From Hyphomicrobiales bacterium (lineage in GTDB: Bacteria; Pseudomonadota; Alphaproteobacteria; Rhizobiales; Xanthobacteraceae): DNA of 64,000 nt. The position numbers and the translations under genes are program-made. The notes under the pieces were generated by a model, which was given only the letters and a program-made list of their open reading frames with translations, was not told the origin of the DNA and ran no database searches. Below, in pieces: positions 34,257 to 43,846 of this stretch. The stretch lies in the NCBI GenBank assembly GCA_021730985.1, contig JAKFYI010000014.1, positions 62,001 through 126,000 of the forward strand, written 5' to 3'. Within the stretch, counting starts at the first letter, position 1. Each line of letters starts with the position of its first letter.

Positions 34257-35291
34257 ATGCTTGTTTCCCGCAGCCGTTGTCTTGCGCTTGCGCCGCTTGC
34301 CGCGGCCGTTTCCATCGCACTGTCCGGCCACGCCCGCGCCCAATCCGTCGAGGAGTTCTACCGCGGCCGCGCGATGCCGCTGGTGATCGGCTTCAGCGTC
34401 GGCAGCGCCTACGACCTCTACGCCCGGCACCTCGCTCGCTTCATGGGCCGTTACATTCCCGGCAATCCGACCATCGTGCCGCAGAACATGCCGGGCGCGG
34501 GCAGCCAGCGCGCGGCGCAGTACATCTATTCGGTCGCGCCCAAGGACGGCAGCGTGTTCGGCACCATGTCGCGCAGCATGCCGGTCGAGCCGTTGCTCGG
34601 TGACGCGAAGTTCGACGGCCGACAGTTCTCCTGGATCGGCAACATCGCCAACAACAACAGCCTGTGCGCGATGTGGCACACCGTCGGCATCAAGACCTGG
34701 CAGGACGTGATCACCAAGCCCTACGTGCTGGGCGCGCAGGGGCCGGGCTCCGATCTCGACCTGTTTGCGACGCTGCTGAAGAATGTGTTCGGCGCCAAAG
34801 TGAAGATGGTGACCGGCTATCAGGGCGGCAACGACGTCAACCTGGCGATGGAGCGGCGTGAGGTCGATGGCCGCTGCGGCTGGTCGTGGGACAGCATCCG
34901 CAGCACGCGGCCGGATTGGATCCGCGACAAGAAGATCGATCTGCTGCTGGTGTTCGCACTGGAGAAGTCGCCGGACATTCCGGCCGAGGTGCCGCTCGCG
35001 CTCGACAAGGCGCCGAACGAGGAGATGCGGCAGGTGCTGCGGGTCCATCTCGCGGCTCAGGCGTTCGGGCGGCCGTTTGCGGCACCGCCCGGCATTCCAG
35101 CCGATCGCAAGGCCGCGCTGCGGACGGCGTTCGATGCCACCATGAAGGATCCGGAGTTCATCGCCGAGGCGACCAAGGCGGGGCTGGACGTGAGCCCGAT
35201 CAACGGCGCCGAGATCGACCGGCTGCTCGCGGGAATATACCGGTTGCCGCCGGAGCTGATCGAGAAGGCCAAGCAGGTGATGAAGAACTAG
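34257..35291 (+). CDS. Periplasmic receptor-like protein, TctC-related
   Basis: A 344-residue exported protein with a signal peptide ('SGHARAQSVEEFYRG'). It shows a variant of the Bug fold: 'PLVIGFSVGSAYDLYARHLA', 'IVPQNMPGAGSQRAAQYIYS' and 'GTMSRSMPVEPLLGD'. A cysteine in 'NNNSLCAMWHTVG' and one in 'VDGRCGWSWDS' may bond. It diverges from the two TTT receptors upstream. No permease is linked. Its stop overlaps the convergent thioesterase stop. Confidence 0.85.
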   Translation: MLVSRSRCLALAPLAAAVSIALSGHARAQSVEEFYRGRAMPLVIGFSVGSAYDLYARHLARFMGRYIPGNPTIVPQNMPGAGSQRAAQYIYSVAPKDGSVFGTMSRSMPVEPLLGDAKFDGRQFSWIGNIANNNSLCAMWHTVGIKTWQDVITKPYVLGAQGPGSDLDLFATLLKNVFGAKVKMVTGYQGGNDVNLAMERREVDGRCGWSWDSIRSTRPDWIRDKKIDLLLVFALEKSPDIPAEVPLALDKAPNEEMRQVLRVHLAAQAFGRPFAAPPGIPADRKAALRTAFDATMKDPEFIAEATKAGLDVSPINGAEIDRLLAGIYRLPPELIEKAKQVMKN

Positions 35292-35704
35292 CTCTTCTTC
35301 GTCATCACCAGCTGGGTCTGCGTCACCAGCGCCGCGAGCTTGCCGTCGGCGCGCGTGACACGCGTTTGCCAGACCGTGGTGGTGCGGCCGCGATGCAACG
35401 GCGTGCATTCGGCGTGCGCGGTCTCGCCGACGGGAATCCCCGTGAAGAAATTGGTCTTGCTCTCGATCGTGGCGGTGATCTGGCCGGCCTGCAGGTTTGC
35501 CACCGCGGCGGTGCCGCCGAGATTGTCGGCCAGCGCCATCAGCGCGCCGCCGTGCAACACGCCGTTGCGGTTGCTGAGCTTGTCGGTGACGAGCATCTCC
35601 GCGGTGACGCGTTCCGGGGAGACGTGGGTGATCGTCATGCCCATGAAGTCGGCGAACGGCGGCTGTTGTTCGGCGCTCCAGCGCCCGGCGGGTTTGTCGT
35701 TCAT
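35288..35704 (-). CDS. PaaI-family hotdog thioesterase
   Basis: A 138-residue hotdog protein from ATG 35704; the track's longer start at 35851 overlaps the hydrolase gene. The motif 'GVLHGGALMALADNLGG' is the PaaI catalytic helix (with Asp), followed by 'IESKTNFFTGIPVG'. It probably hydrolyses acyl- or aryl-CoA esters. The hydrolase gene upstream ends at 35805 on the same strand, about 100 bp away. Confidence 0.88.
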   Translation of the reverse strand: MNDKPAGRWSAEQQPPFADFMGMTITHVSPERVTAEMLVTDKLSNRNGVLHGGALMALADNLGGTAAVANLQAGQITATIESKTNFFTGIPVGETAHAECTPLHRGRTTTVWQTRVTRADGKLAALVTQTQLVMTKKS

Positions 35705-35804
35705 GGCTTCGCTTGTGAAATCGAGGAGATGGCCCGGCGCGGTGATGGCCGGGGTTCCGAAAAGATCATGGCGCAGCCGAAAAAGAAAGCGGGACGCTTG
35801 GGTT

Positions 35805-36437
35805 TCAACCGCCGCGAGGTCTGCCGCCGCGCGCAAGCCATCCGGCGGCAAGCTTGAGGTCTTCCTCGATCAGTCCGTGATCGGCCTCCAGTACCTCGAA
35901 GGTCGCCTCGGCGCCGGCTTCGCCCAGCAACGCGGCGAGCAGGCCGGCCTGTTGGCTCGGGATCAGCGCGTCGTGGCGGCCGGTCAGCAGCAGCACCGGA
36001 AGGCTCTTGAGGTCCGGCAGCGGCCGCGGATCGTATGGCAGCATGGCGCGCATCAGGATAGCCCCAGCCAGAGCGTCGGGCTCAGCCAGCATCAGCGACC
36101 ACGCGATGTTGGCGCCGTTGGAATAGCCGAGCGCGACTGGCTGCTCGATCCCATAGGCCGCGCGTGCGCGTTTGACGAATTCGCCAAGCTCGGCGGTGCG
36201 CCGCTTGAGATCGTCGAGGTCCCACACACCTTCCTCGCTGCGGCGGAAGAAGCGCACCATGCCGCGCTCCACGTTCTTGCCGCGCGGGGAGAGAATGCCG
36301 GCGCCCGGCGCAATGCGCTGCGCGAGCGGCAATAGATCGTTCTCGTCGCCGCCGGTGCCATGCAGCAAGAGCAGCGTCGGCTTGTTCTTGTCCGCGGCCG
36401 GGATGAACCGGTGGATGAATCCGAGATCGTCGGTCAT
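35805..36437 (-). CDS. Alpha/beta hydrolase, phospholipase/carboxylesterase family
   Basis: A 210-residue protein of the short esterase type. The oxyanion loop is 'LLLLHGTGGDENDLLPLA' and the nucleophile Ser is in 'ALGYSNGANIAWSLML'. The Asp is in 'TGRHDALIPSQQ' and the His in 'EADHGLIEED'. The triad is complete. Likely acts on small esters. A terminator just upstream separates it from the peroxiredoxin gene. Confidence 0.9.
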   Translation of the reverse strand: MTDDLGFIHRFIPAADKNKPTLLLLHGTGGDENDLLPLAQRIAPGAGILSPRGKNVERGMVRFFRRSEEGVWDLDDLKRRTAELGEFVKRARAAYGIEQPVALGYSNGANIAWSLMLAEPDALAGAILMRAMLPYDPRPLPDLKSLPVLLLTGRHDALIPSQQAGLLAALLGEAGAEATFEVLEADHGLIEEDLKLAAGWLARGGRPRGG

Positions 36438-36442
36438 GGCTC

Positions 36443-36474
36443 AAAATCAAAAGGGCGCGGCTCATGCCGCGCCC
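36443..36474 (-). terminator. Rho-independent terminator of the peroxiredoxin gene
   Basis: On the minus strand GGGCGCGGC-ATGA-GCCGCGCCC is a 9-bp stem, followed by TTTTGATTTT. It lies 30 bases after the peroxiredoxin stop and just before the hydrolase start. Confidence 0.9.
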
Positions 36475-36505
36475 CGCAGATTATAGGAACCGGTTTCGCC
36501 TGCCG

Positions 36506-37165
36506 CTAGCGCGGCTGCGGCAGGATGCGGATGTACGGCTTCGGCGATTTCCAGCCCTGCGGAAACAGCTTCTTGGCGTCTTCGTCGCTGACCGAGCCCG
36601 CGATGATGACGTCTTCGCCGTTCTTCCAGTTCACCGGCGTCGCCACCTTGTGCTTGGCGGTGAGTTGCAGCGAGTCGATGACACGCAGCACCTCGTCGAA
36701 ATTGCGGCCCACCGTCATCGGGTAGACCAGCACCAGCTTCACCTTCTTGTCCGGGCCGATGATGAAGACGTTGCGAACCGTCTGGTTGTCGGCTGCGGTC
36801 CGCTTGGCGGGATCGCCCGACACCGCGGCAGGCAGCATGCCGTACAGCTTCGACACGTTGAAATCGACGTCGCCGATCATCGGGTAGTTCGGGGCGAAGC
36901 CCTGCGTCTCCTTGATGTCGGCGGCCCAGCCGGCGTGCTTGTCGATGGGATCGACCGAGAGCCCGATGATCTTGACGCCCCGCTTGTCGAACTCCGGCTT
37001 GATCTTGGCCATGTAGCCGAGCTCGGTGGTGCAGACCGGGGTGAAATCCTTGGGGTGCGAGAACAGCACCGCCCATTTGTCTCCGATCCAGTCGTGAAAG
37101 CGGATCCGGCCTTCCGTGGTCTCGGCCTCGAAATCGGGTGCGGTGTCGTTGATCGAAAGAGCCAT
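36506..37165 (-). CDS. 1-Cys peroxiredoxin (Prx6 type)
   Basis: A 219-residue protein from ATG 37165; the track's longer start is unsupported. The catalytic motif 'PKDFTPVCTTELG' has the peroxidatic Cys at about residue 45, with conserved Thr and, later, 'PMTVGRNFDEVLRVIDSLQL'. The long C-terminal arm is typical of the Prx6 group. It reduces hydrogen peroxide or organic hydroperoxides. No second resolving Cys is seen, consistent with 1-Cys chemistry. Confidence 0.94.
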   Translation of the reverse strand: MALSINDTAPDFEAETTEGRIRFHDWIGDKWAVLFSHPKDFTPVCTTELGYMAKIKPEFDKRGVKIIGLSVDPIDKHAGWAADIKETQGFAPNYPMIGDVDFNVSKLYGMLPAAVSGDPAKRTAADNQTVRNVFIIGPDKKVKLVLVYPMTVGRNFDEVLRVIDSLQLTAKHKVATPVNWKNGEDVIIAGSVSDEDAKKLFPQGWKSPKPYIRILPQPR

Positions 37166-37363
37166 GCAAGCCTCCAAGAGTGCAATGATCCAGTGCAGTG
37201 ATGTGCCGAGAATATAAGCGCCGCGACCGGGCACGATAAGCCACGGATATTCCAAAGGTGCCGCCGACGGCGGAAAGAATCTCTCGGGATGCATGGCCGC
37301 GGTAGCATGACCCTTGCATCGCTGCTAGACAGGTGGGCCGGGCGAAACGTCAGCAGTGTGGGC

Positions 37364-39379
<2,016 letters not shown>

Positions 39380-39416
39380 GGGTGGGGAACGTTCTCCGCC
39401 GCCGTGGCCTCGTCCC

Positions 39417-39962
39417 ATGGACCGTGGCACGATTGCCGGCATGAGCGTGCTGTCTCTGCTGTTCTCCCGGTCCGGCGTACTGGCGCCCAAGCCGTTCGGC
39501 ATCGCGGTGACGTTGCTCTACGTCGCGAATTTCCTGTCCCAGATGCTGCTGTCCGGGGATGTGACCGCGCAAGCCGGCTTGTGGCCGTTCGCCATCGTGC
39601 AGGCCGTGCTGATCTGGAACTGGATCGTGCTGCATGTGAAGCGCCTGCGCGACGCCGCAAAGTCGAGCGGCCTCGCGATCGGGATTGCCTGCCTTTACAT
39701 GCTGACGATCGTGCTGGTGCTGCTGGTCATGGTGATGATCGTCGCCACCGATGCCAGCACCGAGACCGCGCGAACCGGGCAGGGGCTGATCCGGCTGTTC
39801 CTGGTGCTCTATCTGTTCGCCATGCTGGTGGGCAGCCCGGAATTCGGCGTGATGACCTTCTGGCTGATGGGGTTCATGGCGCTGCTGTTGATGCCGCTGA
39901 TGGTCGCGTTCGGGTTCTCTATCTGGACCGGCACAAGGCCGAGGATACCCGAGGTGCCGTGA
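39417..39962 (+). CDS. DUF805-like membrane protein
   Basis: A 181-residue inner-membrane protein with four helices. The cytoplasmic loop 'LHVKRLRDAAKSSGLAIGIA' resembles the 'RLHDxGxSG' motif of DUF805. ATG 39441 is an alternative start. Its stop overlaps the GGCT gene start (TGATG), so it heads a small three-gene operon. Function is unknown. Confidence 0.65.
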   Translation: MDRGTIAGMSVLSLLFSRSGVLAPKPFGIAVTLLYVANFLSQMLLSGDVTAQAGLWPFAIVQAVLIWNWIVLHVKRLRDAAKSSGLAIGIACLYMLTIVLVLLVMVMIVATDASTETARTGQGLIRLFLVLYLFAMLVGSPEFGVMTFWLMGFMALLLMPLMVAFGFSIWTGTRPRIPEVP

Positions 39963-40441
39963 TGCTGCACTTCGCCTACGGCTCGAACATGAGCCGCAAG
40001 CTGATGCGCCGCTTCGCTCCCGCCGCCCGGCCGGTCGGCGTGGCGCGGTTGCCCGGCCACCGCTTTGTCATCACCGCTGACGGCTACGCTTCGGTCGCGC
40101 CGGACCGCGGCGCGATCGTGTACGGCGTGGCGTGGCGGCTGACCGCGCGCGATCGCGTGACCCTCGATGGCTGGGAGAACGTGGCGGCTGGCCTCTACAC
40201 CGCGCGGATGCTTCCCGTGCAAGTGGAGGGGCGGCGCGCCCAGGCGCTGGTCTATGTGGGACGGCCGGGCGGTGAAGGCGCGCCCAAGCCCGGCTACATG
40301 GAACTGGTGCGCGCCGCGGCCAGGGAGTGGGACTTGCCGGCCGACTATTGCCGTGGCCTGGAGCGGTTCACGGCCGCGCGCTGGCGCGGCGGGACCGCAC
40401 CATTGAAAGGACCTGCGGCCAAATTCGGAGAGATTGGATGA
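39962..40441 (+). CDS. Gamma-glutamylcyclotransferase-like protein
   Basis: A 159-residue protein. The substrate loop 'HFAYGSNMSRKLMRRFAP' is the GGCT signature, and 'GYMELVRAAAREWDLPADY' lies near the end. The family converts gamma-glutamyl amino acids to 5-oxoproline, although many bacterial members are uncharacterised. It overlaps the gene before (TGATG) and after (ATGA). The start at 39962 replaces the track's much earlier one. Confidence 0.82.
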   Translation: MLHFAYGSNMSRKLMRRFAPAARPVGVARLPGHRFVITADGYASVAPDRGAIVYGVAWRLTARDRVTLDGWENVAAGLYTARMLPVQVEGRRAQALVYVGRPGGEGAPKPGYMELVRAAAREWDLPADYCRGLERFTAARWRGGTAPLKGPAAKFGEIG

Positions 40442-40737
40442 GTGACCTCATCCAACACATGAATGTGCGTGGTCTGGTGCAGGGCGTCGGCTACCGCGCC
40501 TTTGTTGCCGACGAGGCGGAGCGCCGTGGCCTGACCGGCTGGGTGCGGAACCGCCGCGATGGGTCGGTCGAAGCGGTGCTCGGCGGACCGGCGGCCGCCA
40601 TCGGGGCCATGATCGAGGCTTGCCGGAAGGGGCCGTGGGGCGCCCGTGTCGATGGCATCGACCGCCGCGACGGCACGGTGGAAGAACTCCGTCAGCGCCG
40701 TCCGGGTGAGAAGTTCTCGGTGCTGCCGACGGTGTGA
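40438..40737 (+). CDS. acyP: Acylphosphatase
   Basis: A 99-residue protein, the family's normal size. The active-site motif 'VRGLVQGVGYRAFVADEA' carries the catalytic Arg and 'GWVRNRRDGSVEAVLGG' the catalytic Asn. It hydrolyses carboxyl-phosphate bonds. It is translationally coupled to the GGCT gene by an ATGA overlap, starting at 40438. It converges with lipB. Confidence 0.95.
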   Translation: MSDLIQHMNVRGLVQGVGYRAFVADEAERRGLTGWVRNRRDGSVEAVLGGPAAAIGAMIEACRKGPWGARVDGIDRRDGTVEELRQRRPGEKFSVLPTV

Positions 40738-40756
40738 ATTCGGCAACCGATCGGAA

Positions 40757-41431
40757 TCAGATCGGCTTCGCCGCACCGAACAGCGCCTCGAATGATTGGC
40801 GCAGCGCCATGTCGAACTCGGGCATGGTCACGGTGAGGCCGAGATCGGCCAGACTGGTGACGCCGTAGCGCTGCTCCGACACGCCGCACGGCACGATGCC
40901 GGTGAAATGCGTCAGGTCCGGCTCCACGTTGACGGCGATGCCATGCAGCGTGACCCACTTGCGGACCCGGATGCCGAGCGCCGCGATCTTGTCCTCGTGG
41001 CCGATGCCCTTTTCAGGGCGGCGAACCCAGACGCCGATGCGATCCTCGCGCCGCTCGCCGCGCACGTTGAAGGCGGCGAGCGTCCGGATGATCCATTCCT
41101 CCAGCGCCGCCACATAGGCGCGCAGGTCCGGTGTCCTGCGGTTCAGGTCGAGCATCGCGTAGGCGATGCGCTGGCCCGGCCCATGGTAGGTGTACTGCCC
41201 GCCGCGGCCGACGTTGTGCACCGGAAACCGCGCGTCGATCAGTTGCTCCGCGCGCGCGCTGGTGCCCGCGGTGTAGAGCGGCGAATGCTCCAGCAGCCAT
41301 ACGAGTTCGGCTTGCCGGCCCGCAGCGATCGCGTCGGCGCGCGCGTCCATTTCGGCGAGCGCCGTCTGGTAGGGAACGATCCTGTCACTGACGCGCCATT
41401 CGACCGGCGATCCGGCCTGTCGCGGCAACAT
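40757..41431 (-). CDS. lipB: Octanoyl-[ACP]:protein N-octanoyltransferase
   Basis: A 224-residue protein from ATG 41431; TTG 41464 is possible. Motifs: '[12 protein letters not shown]', '[18 protein letters not shown]', the conserved Lys in '[13 protein letters not shown]' and the catalytic Cys in '[15 protein letters not shown]'. It moves octanoate from ACP to lipoyl domains of 2-oxoacid dehydrogenases and GcvH. No lipA is adjacent. It begins 29 bases after the small exported gene on the same strand. Confidence 0.95.
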   Translation of the reverse strand: MLPRQAGSPVEWRVSDRIVPYQTALAEMDARADAIAAGRQAELVWLLEHSPLYTAGTSARAEQLIDARFPVHNVGRGGQYTYHGPGQRIAYAMLDLNRRTPDLRAYVAALEEWIIRTLAAFNVRGERREDRIGVWVRRPEKGIGHEDKIAALGIRVRKWVTLHGIAVNVEPDLTHFTGIVPCGVSEQRYGVTSLADLGLTVTMPEFDMALRQSFEALFGAAKPI

Positions 41432-41460
41432 TCCGATTGCGATGGTTTCGCGTGTGTCTG

Positions 41461-41805
41461 TCAATGGTCCGCCTGGAAGCCGTTGCGCAGCGTCATCATG
41501 TGCGTTGCACTCGCCGGGCTGTCGGGGCCGGCCACCACGAAATAGACGATGCCCTTTTCGGCCACGCACCGCACCAGGGCGGTGTAGCCGCCGCGCTCGC
41601 CGTAGATCGCGGCGTTGGCGAGCACCTCGAACCGGCTGGTGAAGCCATTGCGGCGGATCGTGGCGGTGCCCTTGCGGATGCACTCCTCCTGCGACACTTC
41701 GATGCTGAGCCATGCCGAACTCATGCCCGGCGCTGCGGTTGCGGCGGTGGCGGCCAATGCCGCGATGGCTAAGGCCGCGCCGGCGCATTCCCTTGTACCG
41801 GTCAT
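41461..41805 (-). CDS. Small exported protein, unknown
   Basis: A 114-residue protein with a signal peptide rich in Ala ('[16 protein letters not shown]'). The mature part of about 85 residues has two cysteines, in 'EECIRKG' and '[10 protein letters not shown]', probably bonded. It ends close to the lipB start and may be read with it. No family was recognised; it resembles small periplasmic proteins of this lineage. Confidence 0.7.
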   Translation of the reverse strand: MTGTRECAGAALAIAALAATAATAAPGMSSAWLSIEVSQEECIRKGTATIRRNGFTSRFEVLANAAIYGERGGYTALVRCVAEKGIVYFVVAGPDSPASATHMMTLRNGFQADH

Positions 41806-41958
41806 GACAGCCTCCCGGCCGATCGTCCTAACCTGGCCGGCCTCGGGTGCCGGATCGATGGCCTGACGATAGGCCCGGATTATCGCCCGTTAACCACTCA
41901 TTCACCATGCCGTGGTGACGTGGCGGCTTCAGTTTGGCCGTTTATCGCAAGGATTCGG

Positions 41959-42201
41959 ATGCCCACCATCGACAGCGTCTCGCTGGATATCACCGTCGTG
42001 CTCGGCACCACCGCCATGCCGGTGCACCAGGTGCTCCGCCTCGGCCGCGGTGCCATCATCGAGCTCGACGCCTCGGAGGATGACGAGGTCCAGATCCTGG
42101 CCAACAACCTTCCCGTGGCCCGCGGCACCGTGGTGGTGCAGGGCAACCGCATCGCGGTCGAGGTGCGGGAACTGCTGCCTCGCGGCGCCGACGTCAGATA
42201 G
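41959..42201 (+). CDS. Orphan FliN/SpoA-domain protein
   Basis: An 80-residue protein that is little more than a single SpoA (surface presentation of antigens) domain: 'SLDITVVLGTTAMPVHQVLR', 'GAIIELDASEDDEVQILANN' and 'ARGTVVVQGNRIAVEVRELL'. FliN forms the flagellar switch base with FliM. No other flagellar or type III secretion gene is in the window. The start at ATG 41959 has AAGGA just upstream. It may be a spare or repurposed switch subunit. Confidence 0.85.
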   Translation: MPTIDSVSLDITVVLGTTAMPVHQVLRLGRGAIIELDASEDDEVQILANNLPVARGTVVVQGNRIAVEVRELLPRGADVR

Positions 42202-42384
42202 GTCGCCCATGCTCTGGCGCAGCGCAAGCAGGCTCGCCGGAGGAAAGCTTCGCCTGGTCAGGCGAATGGCCTGCTGGGGGGCCGCTTTGGGCTGCCAGCC
42301 ACGACCCTTTACCCGGGGTGGCCGATTTGTTACATCGCCCGCGCCTCGTACGTCCGGCGATCACGGTCGGCGTTCATCCCAAAT

Positions 42385-42469
42385 GCGGCCATGGCGGAAT
42401 TGGTAGACGCACTAGCTTGAGGTGCTAGCGGGGCAACCCGTGGAGGTTCGAGTCCTCTTGGCCGCACCA
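42385..42469 (+). tRNA. tRNA-Leu (anticodon GAG)
   Basis: The 85-nt cloverleaf reads GCGGCCA ... TGGCCGC ACCA, with a perfect 7-bp acceptor stem and an encoded CCA. The anticodon stem-loop is CTAGC-TTGAGGT-GCTAG, giving anticodon GAG (decodes CUC/CUU). A long variable arm typical of tRNA-Leu and GGTTCGAGTCC in the T arm are present. Confidence 0.97.
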
Positions 42470-42494
42470 AACTTTCTGATCTGATCTGAGCTGA

Positions 42495-42624
42495 GGCGTC
42501 AGCGCGGCCGGGCAGGGCCGAGGCTGGATGCCGTGACCGGCCAGCCGCCCGGCGGGCGCGCCGGAGGGGCTAGGCTCGCCCTGGTCGACTAGGCATCGAT
42601 CTGACGCTCCGGCTGCGATGACGG
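42495..42624. repeat. Direct repeat copy A (of deacetylase 3' end)
   Basis: These 130 bases align without gaps to copy B at 43717-43846. The first 94 bases (to 42588) differ by only two substitutions that I can see; the rest matches at about 70%. Copy B is the 3' end of the polysaccharide deacetylase gene. Both copies face the same way and flank the barrel-protein gene. Confidence 0.9.
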
Positions 42625-42654
42625 GGGATCGGAATCAGGTGGCTGCGACGTCGG
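42495..42654 (-). pseudogene. Detached 3' fragment of a polysaccharide deacetylase gene
   Basis: Read on the minus strand from about 42654, the frame gives 'SQPPDSDPPSSQPERQIDA' and then TAG at 42589-42591. This parallels 'SEPPPSQSERQVDTW' near the C-terminus of the intact deacetylase, where the stop is instead TGG. Beyond the TAG the DNA still encodes 'STRASLAPPARP', as in the intact gene. No start or catalytic domain is present, so it is a leftover tail. What displaced the rest is unclear. Confidence 0.75.
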
Positions 42655-42770
42655 CGGCGCTAGTCTCGGCGGCGACGTGAAGCTCTTGGCAAAATCCGCC
42701 AGAATCTAGAGACGACTTGCCCCCTGCTACTTATAGTTGAGTGATTGTAGGCGCTGAAAGGGAGCAGGTC

Positions 42771-43673
42771 ATGCGCGTTAGTTGGATTGCTTTGTATGCA
42801 GTAGCGATAGGTGCTTTCTCAACGACAGCAACGGCGGCTCCTTCAACAGATCTAGTTTTCTGTTCGAAGATGCAGAACAAGGCGGAACGCATTGCTTGCT
42901 ATGACGCAGCGGCGCGGATCGCAGAGACAAAGCTGAGATCAAACCCGACAGTCGTCGCCCGGCCTGTCACCACTGTTCCAGTTCAGCCAGCGCACGACGC
43001 CTATGCGAGCAAAGCACCCGCTCTGGTCGAGACACGACGCAATCCGTTTCACGGAGCTTACGCAGCGATCGGTGGTTCGTATGGTCTATCCAGCGATCGG
43101 AACTCGTTTTCAAGTTTCTCGTCACCACCTGTATTCACTTCGACATCAGTATCCGTTCACCCCTCCGGCCCATCGGCGGTTGCTACAATTGGTTACAATC
43201 TTGCCTTTGAGCGATGGCTGATTGGCATCGAACTGGACGGGCGTTGGGGCGCAGAGCAAGCGCGAATTTCTGCAGCCAACAATGTCTGTTGCACATTGCT
43301 CACGGCGACACAAACCTATCAATACAATAACGACGCTGCTGTACATGTATCTGGCCGGATCGGCGCCTCCATTGATGACACGCTGATTTTTGCCAAGCTC
43401 GGCTTGGGCGGCTCGCATATCACTGAAAAATATACCTACACAGATACTGTTAGGTTCGCTGCGATCATGAAGTCTATCTGGGTGCCATCCGCAATATTTG
43501 GCGTTGGTATCGAGCAGAACTTCGGCCGTGCATTTGCGCGAGTGAGCGCCGAACTTGAAGCGATTAGCGCGGCTAGTTTGCAGACGGCAGGCTCTCCTCT
43601 ATCAGGATCGAGCTTTGCCGACGGCGCCTCATGGACGGCGCGGGGCAGCGGGATGATCGGGGTGCGATTCTAA
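42771..43673 (+). CDS. Outer-membrane beta-barrel protein
   Basis: A 300-residue protein from ATG 42771 (GGAGCAG upstream), with AT-richer composition than its surroundings. A signal peptide ('TATAAPST') is followed by a short motif 'FCSKMQNKAERIACYDAAAR' with two cysteines, seen as a leader in some envelope proteins. From about 95 comes a beta-barrel of the Omp25/opacity type: 'GAYAAIGGSYGLS', 'SAVATIGYNLAFERWLIGIE', ending in aromatic 'GMIGVRF'. It lies between two direct repeats, which suggests it was acquired. Confidence 0.8.
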   Translation: MRVSWIALYAVAIGAFSTTATAAPSTDLVFCSKMQNKAERIACYDAAARIAETKLRSNPTVVARPVTTVPVQPAHDAYASKAPALVETRRNPFHGAYAAIGGSYGLSSDRNSFSSFSSPPVFTSTSVSVHPSGPSAVATIGYNLAFERWLIGIELDGRWGAEQARISAANNVCCTLLTATQTYQYNNDAAVHVSGRIGASIDDTLIFAKLGLGGSHITEKYTYTDTVRFAAIMKSIWVPSAIFGVGIEQNFGRAFARVSAELEAISAASLQTAGSPLSGSSFADGASWTARGSGMIGVRF

Positions 43674-43716
43674 GGCTCTCTGCCACAACGGTAACGTTTC
43701 TGCGGGGCACGCAGAG

Positions 43717-43846
43717 GGCGTCAGCGCGGCCGGGCAGGGCCGAGGCTGGACGCCGTGACCGGCCAGCCGCCCAGCGGGCGCGCCGGAGGGGCTAGGCTCG
43801 CCCTGGTCGACCACGTATCGACTTGCCGTTCCGATTGCGATGGCGG
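43717..43846. repeat. Direct repeat copy B (3' end of the intact deacetylase gene)
   Basis: This copy encodes about the last 40 residues of the deacetylase and its stop at 43721-43723. It pairs with copy A at 42495-42624, 1222 bp away in the same direction. Confidence 0.9.

Noticed and set aside
42385-42624. tRNA-Leu as an integration (att) site for the barrel-gene segment
   Set aside because: The direct repeats do not contain the tRNA 3' end and no integrase gene is present.
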